A DNA stretch of 34,888 nt from Bacteroidia bacterium (lineage in GTDB: Bacteria > Bacteroidota > Bacteroidia > NS11-12g > UBA9320): positions 5,725-40,612 of the forward strand of contig JAEPQQ010000029.1 of NCBI GenBank assembly GCA_017640445.1, given 5' to 3'. Within the stretch, counting starts at the first letter, position 1; every line of letters begins with the position of its first letter. Positions 24,401 through 32,704 of this stretch are shown here, piece after piece. The notes under the pieces are model-generated. The model was not told the origin of the DNA. It saw only the letters and a program-made list of their open reading frames with translations, and did not search any database. Both the position numbers and the translations under genes were made by a program.

Positions 24401-26711
24401 TGTCTACCGCATACCAGGTTTGTCCTCGGTCGGGTGAGTATTTAACCCGATTGGCGGCCTGTGTTGCCCAGTTAATTCCACCCATACTCACCCAAACTCT
24501 TTCTGGTGTTCTGGGGTCGCATGTTACATCGGTAAGAGGATAATGGTTGGCTGCTGGCACTGTAACACTGATAAAGTCACCGTTGTTCAGGTTGGCATCT
24601 CTGTAATAGAAATCCTGGCCATTGGAATTGTGATTATACAAAACATAACCTCTCATGGTGTAGTATTCACTAAAAGCCACTGACCTAACCCCCTGTCCGG
24701 TTGTCGGTAAGCCCTGCATAACCTGTGTCCAGGTAGTGTTACCAGGAGTTGCAATGGTGCTGCGCCATAAATTCTGTATTCCCATAAAATGGGTATTGTT
24801 ATTGGTAGAAGAAAGGGGCATTTCAAGATTGCCACCGGGTTCGGGCAGAGCAAAACTTGATAATTGGTTGTTGATCAATCGGTTGTTTGCTCCCACAGAA
24901 ACGGACCTGTCAAAACTGCCGAATCCAGCAATTCCATAAGCCCTGGTGCGGTCGTTTTTGTCAAACACCGTTGTATAGGCATCTTCTGAGGTTAGATTGA
25001 TCCAGTTAGGAGTGACACCGGTTTCAAAAGCAAACTTTCCGTTGTGCATAGATCCACTGTATATAAGCCCCTCATGCTCACTGGTACTGAGGCCCCAGAA
25101 GGTTCCTGCTGCCAAACCACGGCCGCTTATGTCAATGGTAGTTGAGATAGTATTTGCCTGTGGGTCAGAGCCAGCCTCCTTTTTGCTCACACCACCATCG
25201 GTTGCAAAAAAGACAACGTCGTTCTGCCCTCTGACACTGTTGGACGCCGTATGAAGGAAGACAGCCCTTATGTCTCCATGTGTTCTCGCGGTGGTTGTGG
25301 GGTGATAATTACCTATTCGGTGAAAGTTTCTCCCATTATCCCACGACATAAAGTTTTCTGCTGTCCCGGCGTATATGACCTTCTGGTTGTTGTTTTGAGA
25401 GGTATTTGCATCCGATACTTCAAACGACATACAATACTGTGCTGCCAGTATGAATGGCGGTAGCGTCCCCAGATGTGTCCACTGGTGAGTGCCATTGAGG
25501 TTGTATTTCAAAATCGCACATGAGCTTTCTGAAGCAACTGTGCCTTTTGCATATGCCATTGCCATAACAAAAAGCGTATCAGAGCTTGGAATGGACAATT
25601 TGTAGTTTACGATATCATGTGGCACAAACGTGGTAGATGAAACCGTGTATGACAACGAAGAGCCAGACTGTGTTGTTATCTCTGTCCAGTTGGAGGTGCC
25701 CGGAACGGCTACGTTCGACTCCCAGATCATTGCACGAGGGGCGCCATTAGCGTCGAGGTATCGACCCGAAACAAAGAAATGGTTCTGGTTACCTGGTACA
25801 AACTCCATATCGAGGTAGTCCCATCCATCGTTGTATCCTGAAAAGGTAGATGCAACAGGTGGTGTAATTTCCTGCCATGTGCTTGAACTTACCAATCGTG
25901 TATAAACGCGGTTGTGGGCAAAGGCATAAAGTCTGTTTCCATCCGGAGTTATTTTTACTAACTGAACTCGTTGAATCTCGTCCATCACTGAATTGTTTGC
26001 AATGGTTTCCTGTGTCCAGGTAGCTCCGCCGTCGGCAGAGTGAAGAATTCCTGCTCCTCCGATTAACCAATGGATACCGAGGGAGTTTCTGCTGAGAATG
26101 CGGTGTTCGTCTCCAGAGGTTCCTAAATAAATGTTGTTGTGGTTGGTAGGGTCTACGGCAATTGAGCTTACCCCAACAATTCCGTTGGCTAGCACAAAGC
26201 CATCCGTAAGGGGAAACCAGTCATCCCCTCCATTTGTGGTCTTAAAAAGTCCACCCATACATCCGGCCAGAAGTGTGTCCTGGCCATTTTTTGACGCCCA
26301 TATCGCGTCGATTTTACCCATTTTTTGTAAGGGCATTTCAATCGGGCCCTTCAGGCGCCAGTTGCCCTGAAAACCGGAAACACCACAACCTGTTGATTGT
26401 TGTGTTTTTAATGCGCTCGACAGTTGGCTCCTGTACTGGGAAAACATATTGACCCCAGTGGTAGCATTGGCGTTTTGATCGTTTTTGACCACTCGGTCGC
26501 CCCAAAATTGTTGAAGAAATTTGAAATACGACAAGGTCCCTCCTTCTCTTTCGTCGGTTGCCACTGATTCAAAGTTTTGCAGCACATCTTCCAGCGTTGT
26601 GCTGGTGTCAAAGAGGTTAAGGGAGTCGTTCGGATTGGGCGCCTGCGCCCAGGAATAGAATGGATGACAGAGTAATAATCCTGTCAGTAACAATAGAAAT
26701 AAACGGTTCAT
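21417..26711 (-). CDS. giant secreted protein: Asp-box beta-propeller + beta-helix + helical domain + T9SS type A domain
   Basis: 1764 residues. Signal peptide 1-23 (SWAQA). Then a propeller with at least four Asp-box/BNR motifs (S/TxDxGxxW type): TTNGGDDW (about 158), SADGGATW (about 225), SWDNGRNF and SPDRGQTW, with the phrase IYLGTSGDEH typical of sortilin/xyloglucanase-like propellers. From about 930 to 1400 a parallel beta-helix begins with VFMPKDGRIIIEPGAKLVVND. A helical region (about 1505-1630: GDFMDAELIWNDMP, ELNQTEIEELENIQ) resembles that of the 1253-residue protein. A T9SS domain starts near 1681 (AYPNPADQQ, LRITNTNGQVV, PGVYFFEV). Exported to the surface; binding to glycans is plausible from the folds, activity unproven. 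Confidence 0.92.
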   Translation of the reverse strand: MNRLFLLLLTGLLLCHPFYSWAQAPNPNDSLNLFDTSTTLEDVLQNFESVATDEREGGTLSYFKFLQQFWGDRVVKNDQNANATTGVNMFSQYRSQLSSALKTQQSTGCGVSGFQGNWRLKGPIEMPLQKMGKIDAIWASKNGQDTLLAGCMGGLFKTTNGGDDWFPLTDGFVLANGIVGVSSIAVDPTNHNNIYLGTSGDEHRILSRNSLGIHWLIGGAGILHSADGGATWTQETIANNSVMDEIQRVQLVKITPDGNRLYAFAHNRVYTRLVSSSTWQEITPPVASTFSGYNDGWDYLDMEFVPGNQNHFFVSGRYLDANGAPRAMIWESNVAVPGTSNWTEITTQSGSSLSYTVSSTTFVPHDIVNYKLSIPSSDTLFVMAMAYAKGTVASESSCAILKYNLNGTHQWTHLGTLPPFILAAQYCMSFEVSDANTSQNNNQKVIYAGTAENFMSWDNGRNFHRIGNYHPTTTARTHGDIRAVFLHTASNSVRGQNDVVFFATDGGVSKKEAGSDPQANTISTTIDISGRGLAAGTFWGLSTSEHEGLIYSGSMHNGKFAFETGVTPNWINLTSEDAYTTVFDKNDRTRAYGIAGFGSFDRSVSVGANNRLINNQLSSFALPEPGGNLEMPLSSTNNNTHFMGIQNLWRSTIATPGNTTWTQVMQGLPTTGQGVRSVAFSEYYTMRGYVLYNHNSNGQDFYYRDANLNNGDFISVTVPAANHYPLTDVTCDPRTPERVWVSMGGINWATQAANRVKYSPDRGQTWYAVDKGLPVAMPVTDIIFHEGANMVYCATDVGIFRADFDQFDVNAPDNGIEWQCFSKAADGVSHFPYGFVTKLRINNCEGKLYASTYGRSIWETDLYNTAVNPQPTEHVTSNTTWSNNTYIKTGIVISNGATLTIQNGTTPTTVFMPKDGRIIIEPGAKLVVNDATITNGCEGCMWDGIYVKGDPSSMQVSINQGTVELNNATISHAKKAISNHSPYGFSWLSTGGIIRANGTTFLNNAVSVSLQRYIYNRNWSLLTKIYKANFVNCVFDIDDEFKGGTTSRFTSHVEMFEVNGPSFVGCDFKNRNTSKHYFGEGNGISSNDCGFTVRAYCDPWIYPCTYVRSQFSGLHTGVFVESKHNGLYVAKIDRADFTSCGIGIRSVNTNHLVAIRNSFEMGYGKTTFLDAFDCHKNIGIWSSQTYFPIIEDNDFKGFTHAGQHINHENIGVIMDDCSYTDKQIYNNTFTDLKTACFARGVNSGGLPWKNSYGQWKSTGLRFICNEYEGNTYDILSVDKAGHPPNTIMNIAYNQGTEATSAGNEFNDLLSDNHFVINHFYNRNIYFYRGTNTQPNINPTFLTPRYLQQSFATNACASNYSGGGGVIDIPMSGPTLTAQKADFQTYRSTVKSLQANLDGLIDNGSTDQLVADILSATHADTVSLIADLTGYSPYLSSTVLETLASADLISTTSLISLLEQNPEMLRNDELLEHLEFNIPSPLSPLQIDNLRVASENPSERTGKESELDHNQLQMNLRGELITTHYLLDTNANSIDSISDWLDTINTLQSNYQKVAFHIGNGDFMDAELIWNDMPVNFNMSSSELDEYNLFVQYWMLLKSVNDDGRTVLELNQTEIEELENIQNDPIATGKQIEDVVKVTINPNEPAAHLPCNLTAEPIDHAEPKATSSSDKPRGLETAENKNLVQAYPNPADQQVTFEFDLEEVEPNSVLRITNTNGQVVKSFIMNDFAEGEIRWNSQSAQPGVYFFEVKTNETLLQSGGIIIAR

Positions 26712-26772
26712 AACAATGGAAATAAGGTTGTTTGTTGGATAAGTTTAAGGCAAATTCAAGCCGGTTGTTACA

Positions 26773-26804
26773 CAAATCTATTTTGTGCATGCAGGGCATT
26801 CAAG
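26773..26804 (-). promoter_or_regulatory. candidate promoter of the 1764-residue protein gene
   Basis: On the minus strand: CTTG (26804-26801), 20 nt, TAGATTTG (26780-26773), a perfect TAnnTTTG element. The start codon lies about 60 nt downstream. Confidence 0.5.
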
Positions 26805-26825
26805 CTGGAATGAGCAGGTATGTTA

Positions 26826-26864
26826 TCTCGATGATTATCCATACCGTTTCGTTGATTATGGATG
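26826..26864 (-). promoter_or_regulatory. inverted pair of GATTATCCAT-like motifs upstream of the promoter
   Basis: TCTCGATGATTATCCATAC (26826-26844) is followed by TTTCGTTGATTATGGATG (26847-26864); ATCCATA and TATGGAT form a 7-bp dyad. The first copy is nearly identical to 7411-7429, upstream of another T9SS cargo gene. Possible operator. Confidence 0.3.
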
Positions 26865-26933
26865 TTGGTTTGTCAGTGCATTTTCCGCTTCTTCAAGTAT
26901 TGATAGTGCGAAAGTTTAACCAACATTTAGGAC

Positions 26934-26958
26934 GAAAAATACCTAGAACTGGTGATTT
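26934..26958 (+). repeat. 25-bp direct repeat, copy 1
   Basis: A 25-bp element that starts GAAAAATACC and ends TGGTGATTT, identical to 28027-28051. Similarity extends leftward (AACATT six bases before each copy). It contains an imperfect dyad, AAATACC / GGTGATTT. This copy lies 43 bp before the start of the membrane-anchored gene. Confidence 0.85.
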
Positions 26959-27001
26959 ATTCTGAGGTCCTACAGCAATAAATTGTGTGCTCAATTACAA
27001 C

Positions 27002-27733
27002 ATGTCGAAACCTATTAATAATTTCGCTATGGGCTGTATACAACATTTAAGTGATAATTATGGCGATATCCTTGGCCTTATAGTTACCATCGCAATCTTC
27101 ATTATTGGGTTGACTATTGAACGTAAAACCAAGCGCATTCAAGTCTTGGCAATAAGAAAAGACTTCATCAGGCCAATAATCGAATTTTCCAATGAAGCAA
27201 TTGACGTCATTTCTCAATTAGAAGCCCTTTGTCATATGAATCCGGAGATTAAAGAGGTTAACCAAGTGTTTTGGGACAGGCGAAATGAGCTTCTATCTCA
27301 AGTGTCTTCACTCAGAGATAAGGGAAAACTGCTCCTTCCAAATGAATCTCCTAGAAGCTATGGCCAAAATAGATCTTCTGCCTACAGAGGAATTCGACAA
27401 AAATCATTAGACGCATTAAAGGCCGCTTTCTATGCGGGTGCTTCAATCAACTTTGTGGTCCAAGGATTTAACTTGGTTCCCGCTGAACTAACCGGTGAGA
27501 TAGAGGACATCCAGGCCAAAAGAATTAAAAAGTCTCTTGACGAACTTCCTAGAGGCATAGCATTAGGTGGACCAACAATAGCCAGGCGAAAAGAAAAGGG
27601 TTGGTCAAGTAAACAAGCCATAGTCGAGGCAAAAAGACAATTCGTATCAGAGGTATTCGACATTATCGAACCTGAGACTTGGATAGAAAACATCAATAGC
27701 TTCCCCCTAAAAAAACAATCCAAAGGGGCTTAG
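27002..27733 (+). CDS. membrane-anchored protein of unknown function
   Basis: 243 residues from the ATG at 27002; an in-frame GTG five codons earlier is less likely. One membrane helix near residues 22-38 (GLIVTIAIFIIGLTIE) is followed by a basic stretch (RKTKR), giving a short outside N-terminus and a large cytoplasmic domain. The domain is mostly helical (EFSNEAIDVISQLEAL, EVNQVFWDRRNELLSQVSSL) with a Gly-containing stretch (AFYAGASINFVVQGFNLVP). No family recognised. It stands alone between long intergenic regions, and the two copies of the 25-bp repeat bracket it, so it may be a cassette-like insertion. Confidence 0.72.
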   Translation: MSKPINNFAMGCIQHLSDNYGDILGLIVTIAIFIIGLTIERKTKRIQVLAIRKDFIRPIIEFSNEAIDVISQLEALCHMNPEIKEVNQVFWDRRNELLSQVSSLRDKGKLLLPNESPRSYGQNRSSAYRGIRQKSLDALKAAFYAGASINFVVQGFNLVPAELTGEIEDIQAKRIKKSLDELPRGIALGGPTIARRKEKGWSSKQAIVEAKRQFVSEVFDIIEPETWIENINSFPLKKQSKGA

Positions 27734-28282
27734 AGTGCGAAGTGTGCCCTCACATTTGGATAAACTCCTGCTTAGTAAGGAGCAAAATAAAGTGGGTTCG
27801 TTTTGGGGAAATATTCGGATGAACTCTAAAACCCATTTAAGGAAGCACAGCCGTAGTCTTGACCTTTTTTAAATGCCTCCAATAAACCTTCTAAAAAACC
27901 TAACTACCATTCCTAGCCTAATTCATGAACTATTTGATGGGCAATCTTAGTGAATCCAAACCAGGTTAAGAAATTCTTCAGATCACCGTCAATTGAGAGC
28001 TTCGACAGAAGTTGAACATTCACAATGAAAAATACCTAGAACTGGTGATTTTATTTGGTTCTGTTTAGTCCTAGATTGAGCACCAGAAAGGTTGCTACAG
28101 TCAATGCCCGTCGAGGCAGTAGCGGAGATTCCTCAAGGTTTTATTTGAAGCAATATTGCCCGATATTAAGACAAAGAGGTTAAAACGAAACGTTCTTACT
28201 CCCTTCAGTTTGTTTTTTGGAGGAAAAGGTTTGATAGAATCTTACAAACAAAGACTAATTTACGAATCTTAAAATCTGCAAG
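27734..28282. other. 549-bp intergenic region holding repeat copy 2
   Basis: No convincing reading frame on either strand. It contains the second copy of the 25-bp repeat (28027-28051) and, further on, an AT-rich leader to the helicase gene. TTTG at 28230-28233, then TAATTTAC 22 nt later, is a weak promoter match. No terminator hairpin was seen after the 27733 stop. Confidence 0.5.
28027..28051 (+). repeat. 25-bp direct repeat, copy 2
   Basis: Identical to 26934-26958, in the same orientation 1093 bp away. It lies about 230 bp before the helicase start. It could be a shared regulatory element of the two genes or a duplicated insertion boundary. Confidence 0.85.
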
Positions 28283-30436
28283 ATGACAGAAACCAAAACT
28301 GATTTAAGTGGACTGAATGAAAAACAAAGACAAGCAGTAGTTTCTGAATGTAAAAGACTCCTTGTCCTCGCTGGGGCGGGTTCGGGTAAAACGAAAACAC
28401 TTCTTCAAAAACTTATTTATCTCATTGAAGAAAAAGGAGTGAACCCAAGCAACATTTTGGCTATCACATTTACAAAAAACGCGGCCAACGAAATGCTTGA
28501 TAGACTAATTATCTCTGCAGATGACACAGAAGAATATGCCGAGATTCTAGCCGATAAGAATCGAACAGCTAAAGAAAAAGAGACCGAAAGGTACTTTTTT
28601 ACTAAGAAACACAAATGGATCGACAACTTAACCCTAAAGACTTTTCATAGCCTTTGCTACGGAATCATTCGAAATTTTGGAGTAAACGAATTTGATAACA
28701 AATTCAAAATTATTGGGGAGACGAAAGCCGCTGATCATGACTTTGCAAAGTATTCAGCGGTTGAAACTGTCTTTGAAGTAATTCACAAAATCCTAATAGA
28801 AAACTGCGAATCCAACGAGTATTTACTCAATTTGAAAAGGTACATTTTGGACTATATGATTGATAAAGTTCACGTCGAAAAAGACAAACGCCTTTCACTA
28901 CCTAAAAACGGCAAATATTTCACAACATTAAATGGAACTAAGGTTCGTTCAAAGTCGGAGCAATACATTGCAGATTGGCTTTATCGCCACAGTATCAAAT
29001 TTGAATATGAACCAAATGTGAATTTTAGCGATTTTGATTTTCGGCCAGACTTTTTTATCCCGGAAGCCAATCTGTACTTGGAGCACGTAAGTCAAAGAAG
29101 TTACCCTACAAGAGGAAAGGAACAGCAGTTCAATAAAGCAAACAAGCTACTTGTAAAAACATTTGAACACCAAACGAAGGATACTGCTCTTTTCAACTTG
29201 GCTCTGGAAAGAATCGTAAAAAACCGTCTTCCTTCGAATTATCACTTCTCTACTGCCCTATCTTTTGAAGAAGAGTTCAACTCTTACCACAAAGAAGTAA
29301 AAGATTTTTTGCGTCAAACTATGCGAGTGATTGATATGGTAAAAGTGGAAAACACACCAACTCAATCCCTTTTAGGAAAATCACAGAAAGACCAACACGA
29401 AAGAGTCCGTTGTTTTTACAAACTTGCTATTCCCTTAATCGAACAATATCAATCCTATTGTACGAATAAGTCATACCTAGACTTTAATGATATGATCACA
29501 AAAACTATTTCACTTTTTCAAAATCACAGTGAGATAGCAGATAAGTTCAGGGGTAAGTTTCAATATATTCTTGTAGATGAATTTCAGGATGTAAACAACT
29601 TACAGGTAGTATTGATTAAACTTCTATTGACAGATAACAGCCAGCTTTTCTGTGTTGGTGACGATTGGCAAAGTATATACGGGTTTAGAGGTTCAAATGT
29701 AGATTACATTGTCAATTTCAAAGATCATTTCAAAGAATCTGACACAATAAAATTGAGTATGAACTACCGAAGCACAGAACACATCGTTGGTGCTAGTAAT
29801 GAGGTTATAAAACACAATAAATTTAAAGTCGACAAAAACGTCCAATCCAATAAAAAATCAAGTAGCAAGATTCACATTTACGCTGGTAAAAGTGAAACTC
29901 AAAACATTGAATACGTGCTTGACCGTGTAAAGAAACTGAAAGATAAGGGCTACGCAAAGGAGGATATTCTGTTTTTATATCGTCGAAGTAAAATGTATAG
30001 CCCGTATCTTGAGCGATTTAAACAAGAACGTGTTTACGTTTCGGGTAAGACTATTCACGCATCAAAAGGACTCGAGGCAAAAGCTGTTTTCATTATCGGC
30101 CTGACTGAAGGAAGTGGAGGTTTTCCAGACATCTGGATGGAAGACCGGATTTATCAAGTGATCAAAAGGTCTAATCACGACTTGTTACTTGAAGAAGAAA
30201 GACGGCTTTTTTATGTGGCTATAACAAGGGCAAAAGACGATCTGTTCTTAATCACTGAAAAGGGAAATGAATCCAGTTTCTTAAATGAAATCCCTGATAA
30301 TTTCACTTTTAAAACAAGTAGTCCTTTTAAGTCAGTTATTGAAGAAATAACACTATGTTCTAATTGTAGCAACCGTTTGGACGAAGGCTTCGCTTTCTGT
30401 CCTTATTGCGGCGCGAAACAAAAAGTTCATGAGTAA
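28283..30436 (+). CDS. UvrD/Rep-family (SF1A) helicase with embedded PD-(D/E)XK nuclease-like domain and zinc ribbon
   Basis: 717 residues, cytoplasmic. Helicase motifs in order: Q motif LNEKQRQAV (11-19), Walker A AGAGSGKT (30-37), Ia ITFTKNAANEM, II ILVDEFQDVN (about 429-438), III VGDDWQSIYGFRGS, IV MNYRS (about 493), V TIHASKGLEAKAVF (about 590), VI RLFYVAITRAKDDL (about 641-654). Inserted between Ia and II, about 219-295, is a nuclease-like fold: KSEQYIADWL (Glu226), FDFRPDFFIP (Asp256), NLYLEH (Glu267), with His where Lys is usual. The C-terminus is a zinc ribbon, CxxC (692, 695) and CxxC (706, 709). Related helicases act in DNA repair, element maintenance or anti-phage defence. The gene is AT-rich relative to the left half of the window. 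Confidence 0.9.
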   Translation: MTETKTDLSGLNEKQRQAVVSECKRLLVLAGAGSGKTKTLLQKLIYLIEEKGVNPSNILAITFTKNAANEMLDRLIISADDTEEYAEILADKNRTAKEKETERYFFTKKHKWIDNLTLKTFHSLCYGIIRNFGVNEFDNKFKIIGETKAADHDFAKYSAVETVFEVIHKILIENCESNEYLLNLKRYILDYMIDKVHVEKDKRLSLPKNGKYFTTLNGTKVRSKSEQYIADWLYRHSIKFEYEPNVNFSDFDFRPDFFIPEANLYLEHVSQRSYPTRGKEQQFNKANKLLVKTFEHQTKDTALFNLALERIVKNRLPSNYHFSTALSFEEEFNSYHKEVKDFLRQTMRVIDMVKVENTPTQSLLGKSQKDQHERVRCFYKLAIPLIEQYQSYCTNKSYLDFNDMITKTISLFQNHSEIADKFRGKFQYILVDEFQDVNNLQVVLIKLLLTDNSQLFCVGDDWQSIYGFRGSNVDYIVNFKDHFKESDTIKLSMNYRSTEHIVGASNEVIKHNKFKVDKNVQSNKKSSSKIHIYAGKSETQNIEYVLDRVKKLKDKGYAKEDILFLYRRSKMYSPYLERFKQERVYVSGKTIHASKGLEAKAVFIIGLTEGSGGFPDIWMEDRIYQVIKRSNHDLLLEEERRLFYVAITRAKDDLFLITEKGNESSFLNEIPDNFTFKTSSPFKSVIEEITLCSNCSNRLDEGFAFCPYCGAKQKVHE

Positions 30437-30793
30437 GAAATAAGGAATTGTAGTAAATAAGGTAAGTGGGTAACGCTTCCCCTATTCAAACCAACCTCTT
30501 TCTGGCAAACGCATGGCCCGGGCCCTACTTCAAGTATTTCTCAAATTTATATGCCTAGTATTTATGCGAAAAGGTGATGTTAGTAATTAATGAGACGGCT
30601 TCTGGTTTTGGTGAAAGTGGCCTCCCCGTTCTCGTGCACCTGCAGCCTTCACGCCAGATTGGATGTGCATCCGGTTTAAAGTTTGCCATCAGCGCACTTT
30701 AGAATGTAGAGATACCGTTTGTCCTTTAAGAGTGTATTTTTCACGTTGGTTGTGTTGGTTTATACTAACGTTGTGGGTAATAGAAAAATAGAA
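30437..30793. other. 357-bp intergenic region, no gene seen
   Basis: No supported gene. It contains a short dyad, GGATG-TG-CATCC (30661-30672). An in-frame TTG at 30719 would extend the next gene, but the ATG at 30794 with its signal peptide is the better start. No strong promoter or terminator was recognised. Confidence 0.45.
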
Positions 30794-31717
30794 ATGAAGA
30801 CATTAATCCTATCACTATTCACTTTAGCAATGACGAACGGTTTTAGCCAGGTAAAAGAGAACTGCTTTAAAGAAATTAAGAAAAGTGAGTGGAATTATTC
30901 CATATGTATTGATAGCCACATGGCGGTTGACGCAACCAGTGAATCAGAGTTGATAATCAAACAATACGAAATTTCTGAGAAAGAGACCAAGACACGTCAA
31001 TTATCAATCTCCCTTGAGTATAACCATGATGGCAACACAGAACAAGAACTATGGGATACTCAATTTTCTGGAAAACAAACGAAGGGGCTGAAACTCTTGG
31101 AAAGAAAGGACAGTGTACTTATATCAGGAGAAAACCAATTTTATATAGTCAATAGGACTTTTGAAAACGAAAACAAAGAGCTAAGGGTGCTGTCTTCTGC
31201 AATTGGACTTTACAAAAATCAATATTACACTTTCCAGACTTTGGGAATTAATGACAAAAATGAAGCCCTAAACTTCCTATGTAAAGTGCTAAAGGAAACG
31301 ACATTTTTTGGCGAACCTACTATGAAGAATGACAAAGCTATTAAGGATAAGTTCTTAAACACACTGACTGCTGGTATAAAGAAGAAAGAGGAGTTAAATG
31401 ATATCTTAATCACCACTGACATTATGCTTTCCATTACTCCAGAAAAGGAAAAAGAATCAATGGTTGAGCAACTACCACAATTTGAGATGATGATGAAAAA
31501 TTGGAATCAAACAGTTTATGATTTCATTGAAGAGATGGGTAAATATAAAGCGGTTACTATCAAGAGTTCTGATTTTAAAAGAGATAACTCTCAACCAAAC
31601 ATGACAGGTTATATGGCCTTAATCAACTTTGATTGTGATGGGCAAGAGATTGGCTACCGATTACTCTGTATGGAAATTGATGGACTAATGTACTTGGGGA
31701 AAATGGTGAAAAATTAA
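30794..31717 (+). CDS. secreted protein of unknown function
   Basis: 307 residues from the ATG at 30794, chosen because it begins a signal peptide (MKTLILSLFTLAMTNGFSQ). The mature protein is Lys/Glu-rich with two halves. The first (about 20-175) looks beta-rich (SESELIIKQYEIS, LSISLEYNHDGNTEQELW, QFYIVNRTF) and could be a PsbP/DUF1795-like fold. The second (about 180-307) is helical, then beta. No motif I can name. Probably periplasmic. Flanking gaps are long, so likely monocistronic. Confidence 0.75.
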   Translation: MKTLILSLFTLAMTNGFSQVKENCFKEIKKSEWNYSICIDSHMAVDATSESELIIKQYEISEKETKTRQLSISLEYNHDGNTEQELWDTQFSGKQTKGLKLLERKDSVLISGENQFYIVNRTFENENKELRVLSSAIGLYKNQYYTFQTLGINDKNEALNFLCKVLKETTFFGEPTMKNDKAIKDKFLNTLTAGIKKKEELNDILITTDIMLSITPEKEKESMVEQLPQFEMMMKNWNQTVYDFIEEMGKYKAVTIKSSDFKRDNSQPNMTGYMALINFDCDGQEIGYRLLCMEIDGLMYLGKMVKN

Positions 31718-32004
31718 TACTACACTCAACAAGATGTACAGTGAATACCCTTCGGATACACGCCATACATAGCCTTATTTTCTACGATATCTCAATCCGT
31801 ATAGCTGGTGAGTATCTGCAATGATCCGTACTTACCAGAGCTGCAAATCAAAATAGCAATACGCCAGTGTGAGGTTGAGCGTGAGTTTAGAGAAGCAGTA
31901 TGAAGTGCCTCGCTCTCCAGTATAGTTTTAATCATCGAGAATGTGGTAGATTCACCTATACTCGTTCAATGGGGGTTCCACGGTAATGCTTATTCATCGC
32001 GATC

Positions 32005-32631
32005 TCAAGGCCTATACACTTCAAGCTTGTCAAGATCTGCGTCTAAAAACTTTATTTCGCTGTCAAAGCTCCTTGGATTGGGTTCGGCTAACACCAAATA
32101 CTTTCGTCTGAGGTAGGGAGTAAACAAACCAATAAAGGACTCTTCCGAAAGCATTTTTGCCGTGCCCTCCTCGACCCTTGACAAAGAACTAGTTAACTTA
32201 TAAATCTGATTTTTTTTATCCAGTAAGCTGAATTTGAAATGCACATCGATGTCTCCCCAGGCTACAGTATCGTGACAATAGATGTCGTATTGGTTTTTCA
32301 ACGATGTCATTGAATCAATCACGTAGTGGTAGAACTCAAACCAATCATCGTAAAAAAGCGTGTCATCACCCAGGAATTGGATATTAAATGGCTTGTTGTT
32401 CCTCTCGTAGACCACTAAGCCCAGTTCAGTATTTCTTAATTTAAACCACTTACAGGGTACGTTGTTTTTTAGCTTCCTACAGCCATCACTGGTATCGTTG
32501 AAAACATAGAATAGTCGAGTCAGGCTATCTGTACTTACGTGATTTTGTGCTTGAACCGTAATACCGCTAAAGATGCTAAAAACCAAAATCGCCAGAGAAG
32601 ATTTTATAATTGATCGCCGAGATTGTTCCAT
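32005..32631 (-). CDS. exported protein of unknown function
   Basis: 208 residues from the ATG at 32631; a TTG ten codons earlier is less likely. Signal peptide: MEQSRRSIIKSSLAILVFSI, then TVQAQ. The mature protein has two Cys in the first 50 residues (DGCRKLKNNVPCKW, possibly a disulfide) and a mixed alpha/beta sequence rich in aromatic residues (DDWFEFYHYVIDSM, DIYCHDTVAWGDIDVHF). No family recognised. Probably periplasmic. No neighbours on the same strand within an operon distance. Confidence 0.72.
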   Translation of the reverse strand: MEQSRRSIIKSSLAILVFSIFSGITVQAQNHVSTDSLTRLFYVFNDTSDGCRKLKNNVPCKWFKLRNTELGLVVYERNNKPFNIQFLGDDTLFYDDWFEFYHYVIDSMTSLKNQYDIYCHDTVAWGDIDVHFKFSLLDKKNQIYKLTSSLSRVEEGTAKMLSEESFIGLFTPYLRRKYLVLAEPNPRSFDSEIKFLDADLDKLEVYRP

Positions 32632-32704
32632 AAATGCCAGTAATGCTAATATAACGCACAAATGTCTAAATTACTTGCATTTATAGTGTTTTGGTCGTAA
32701 ATGC

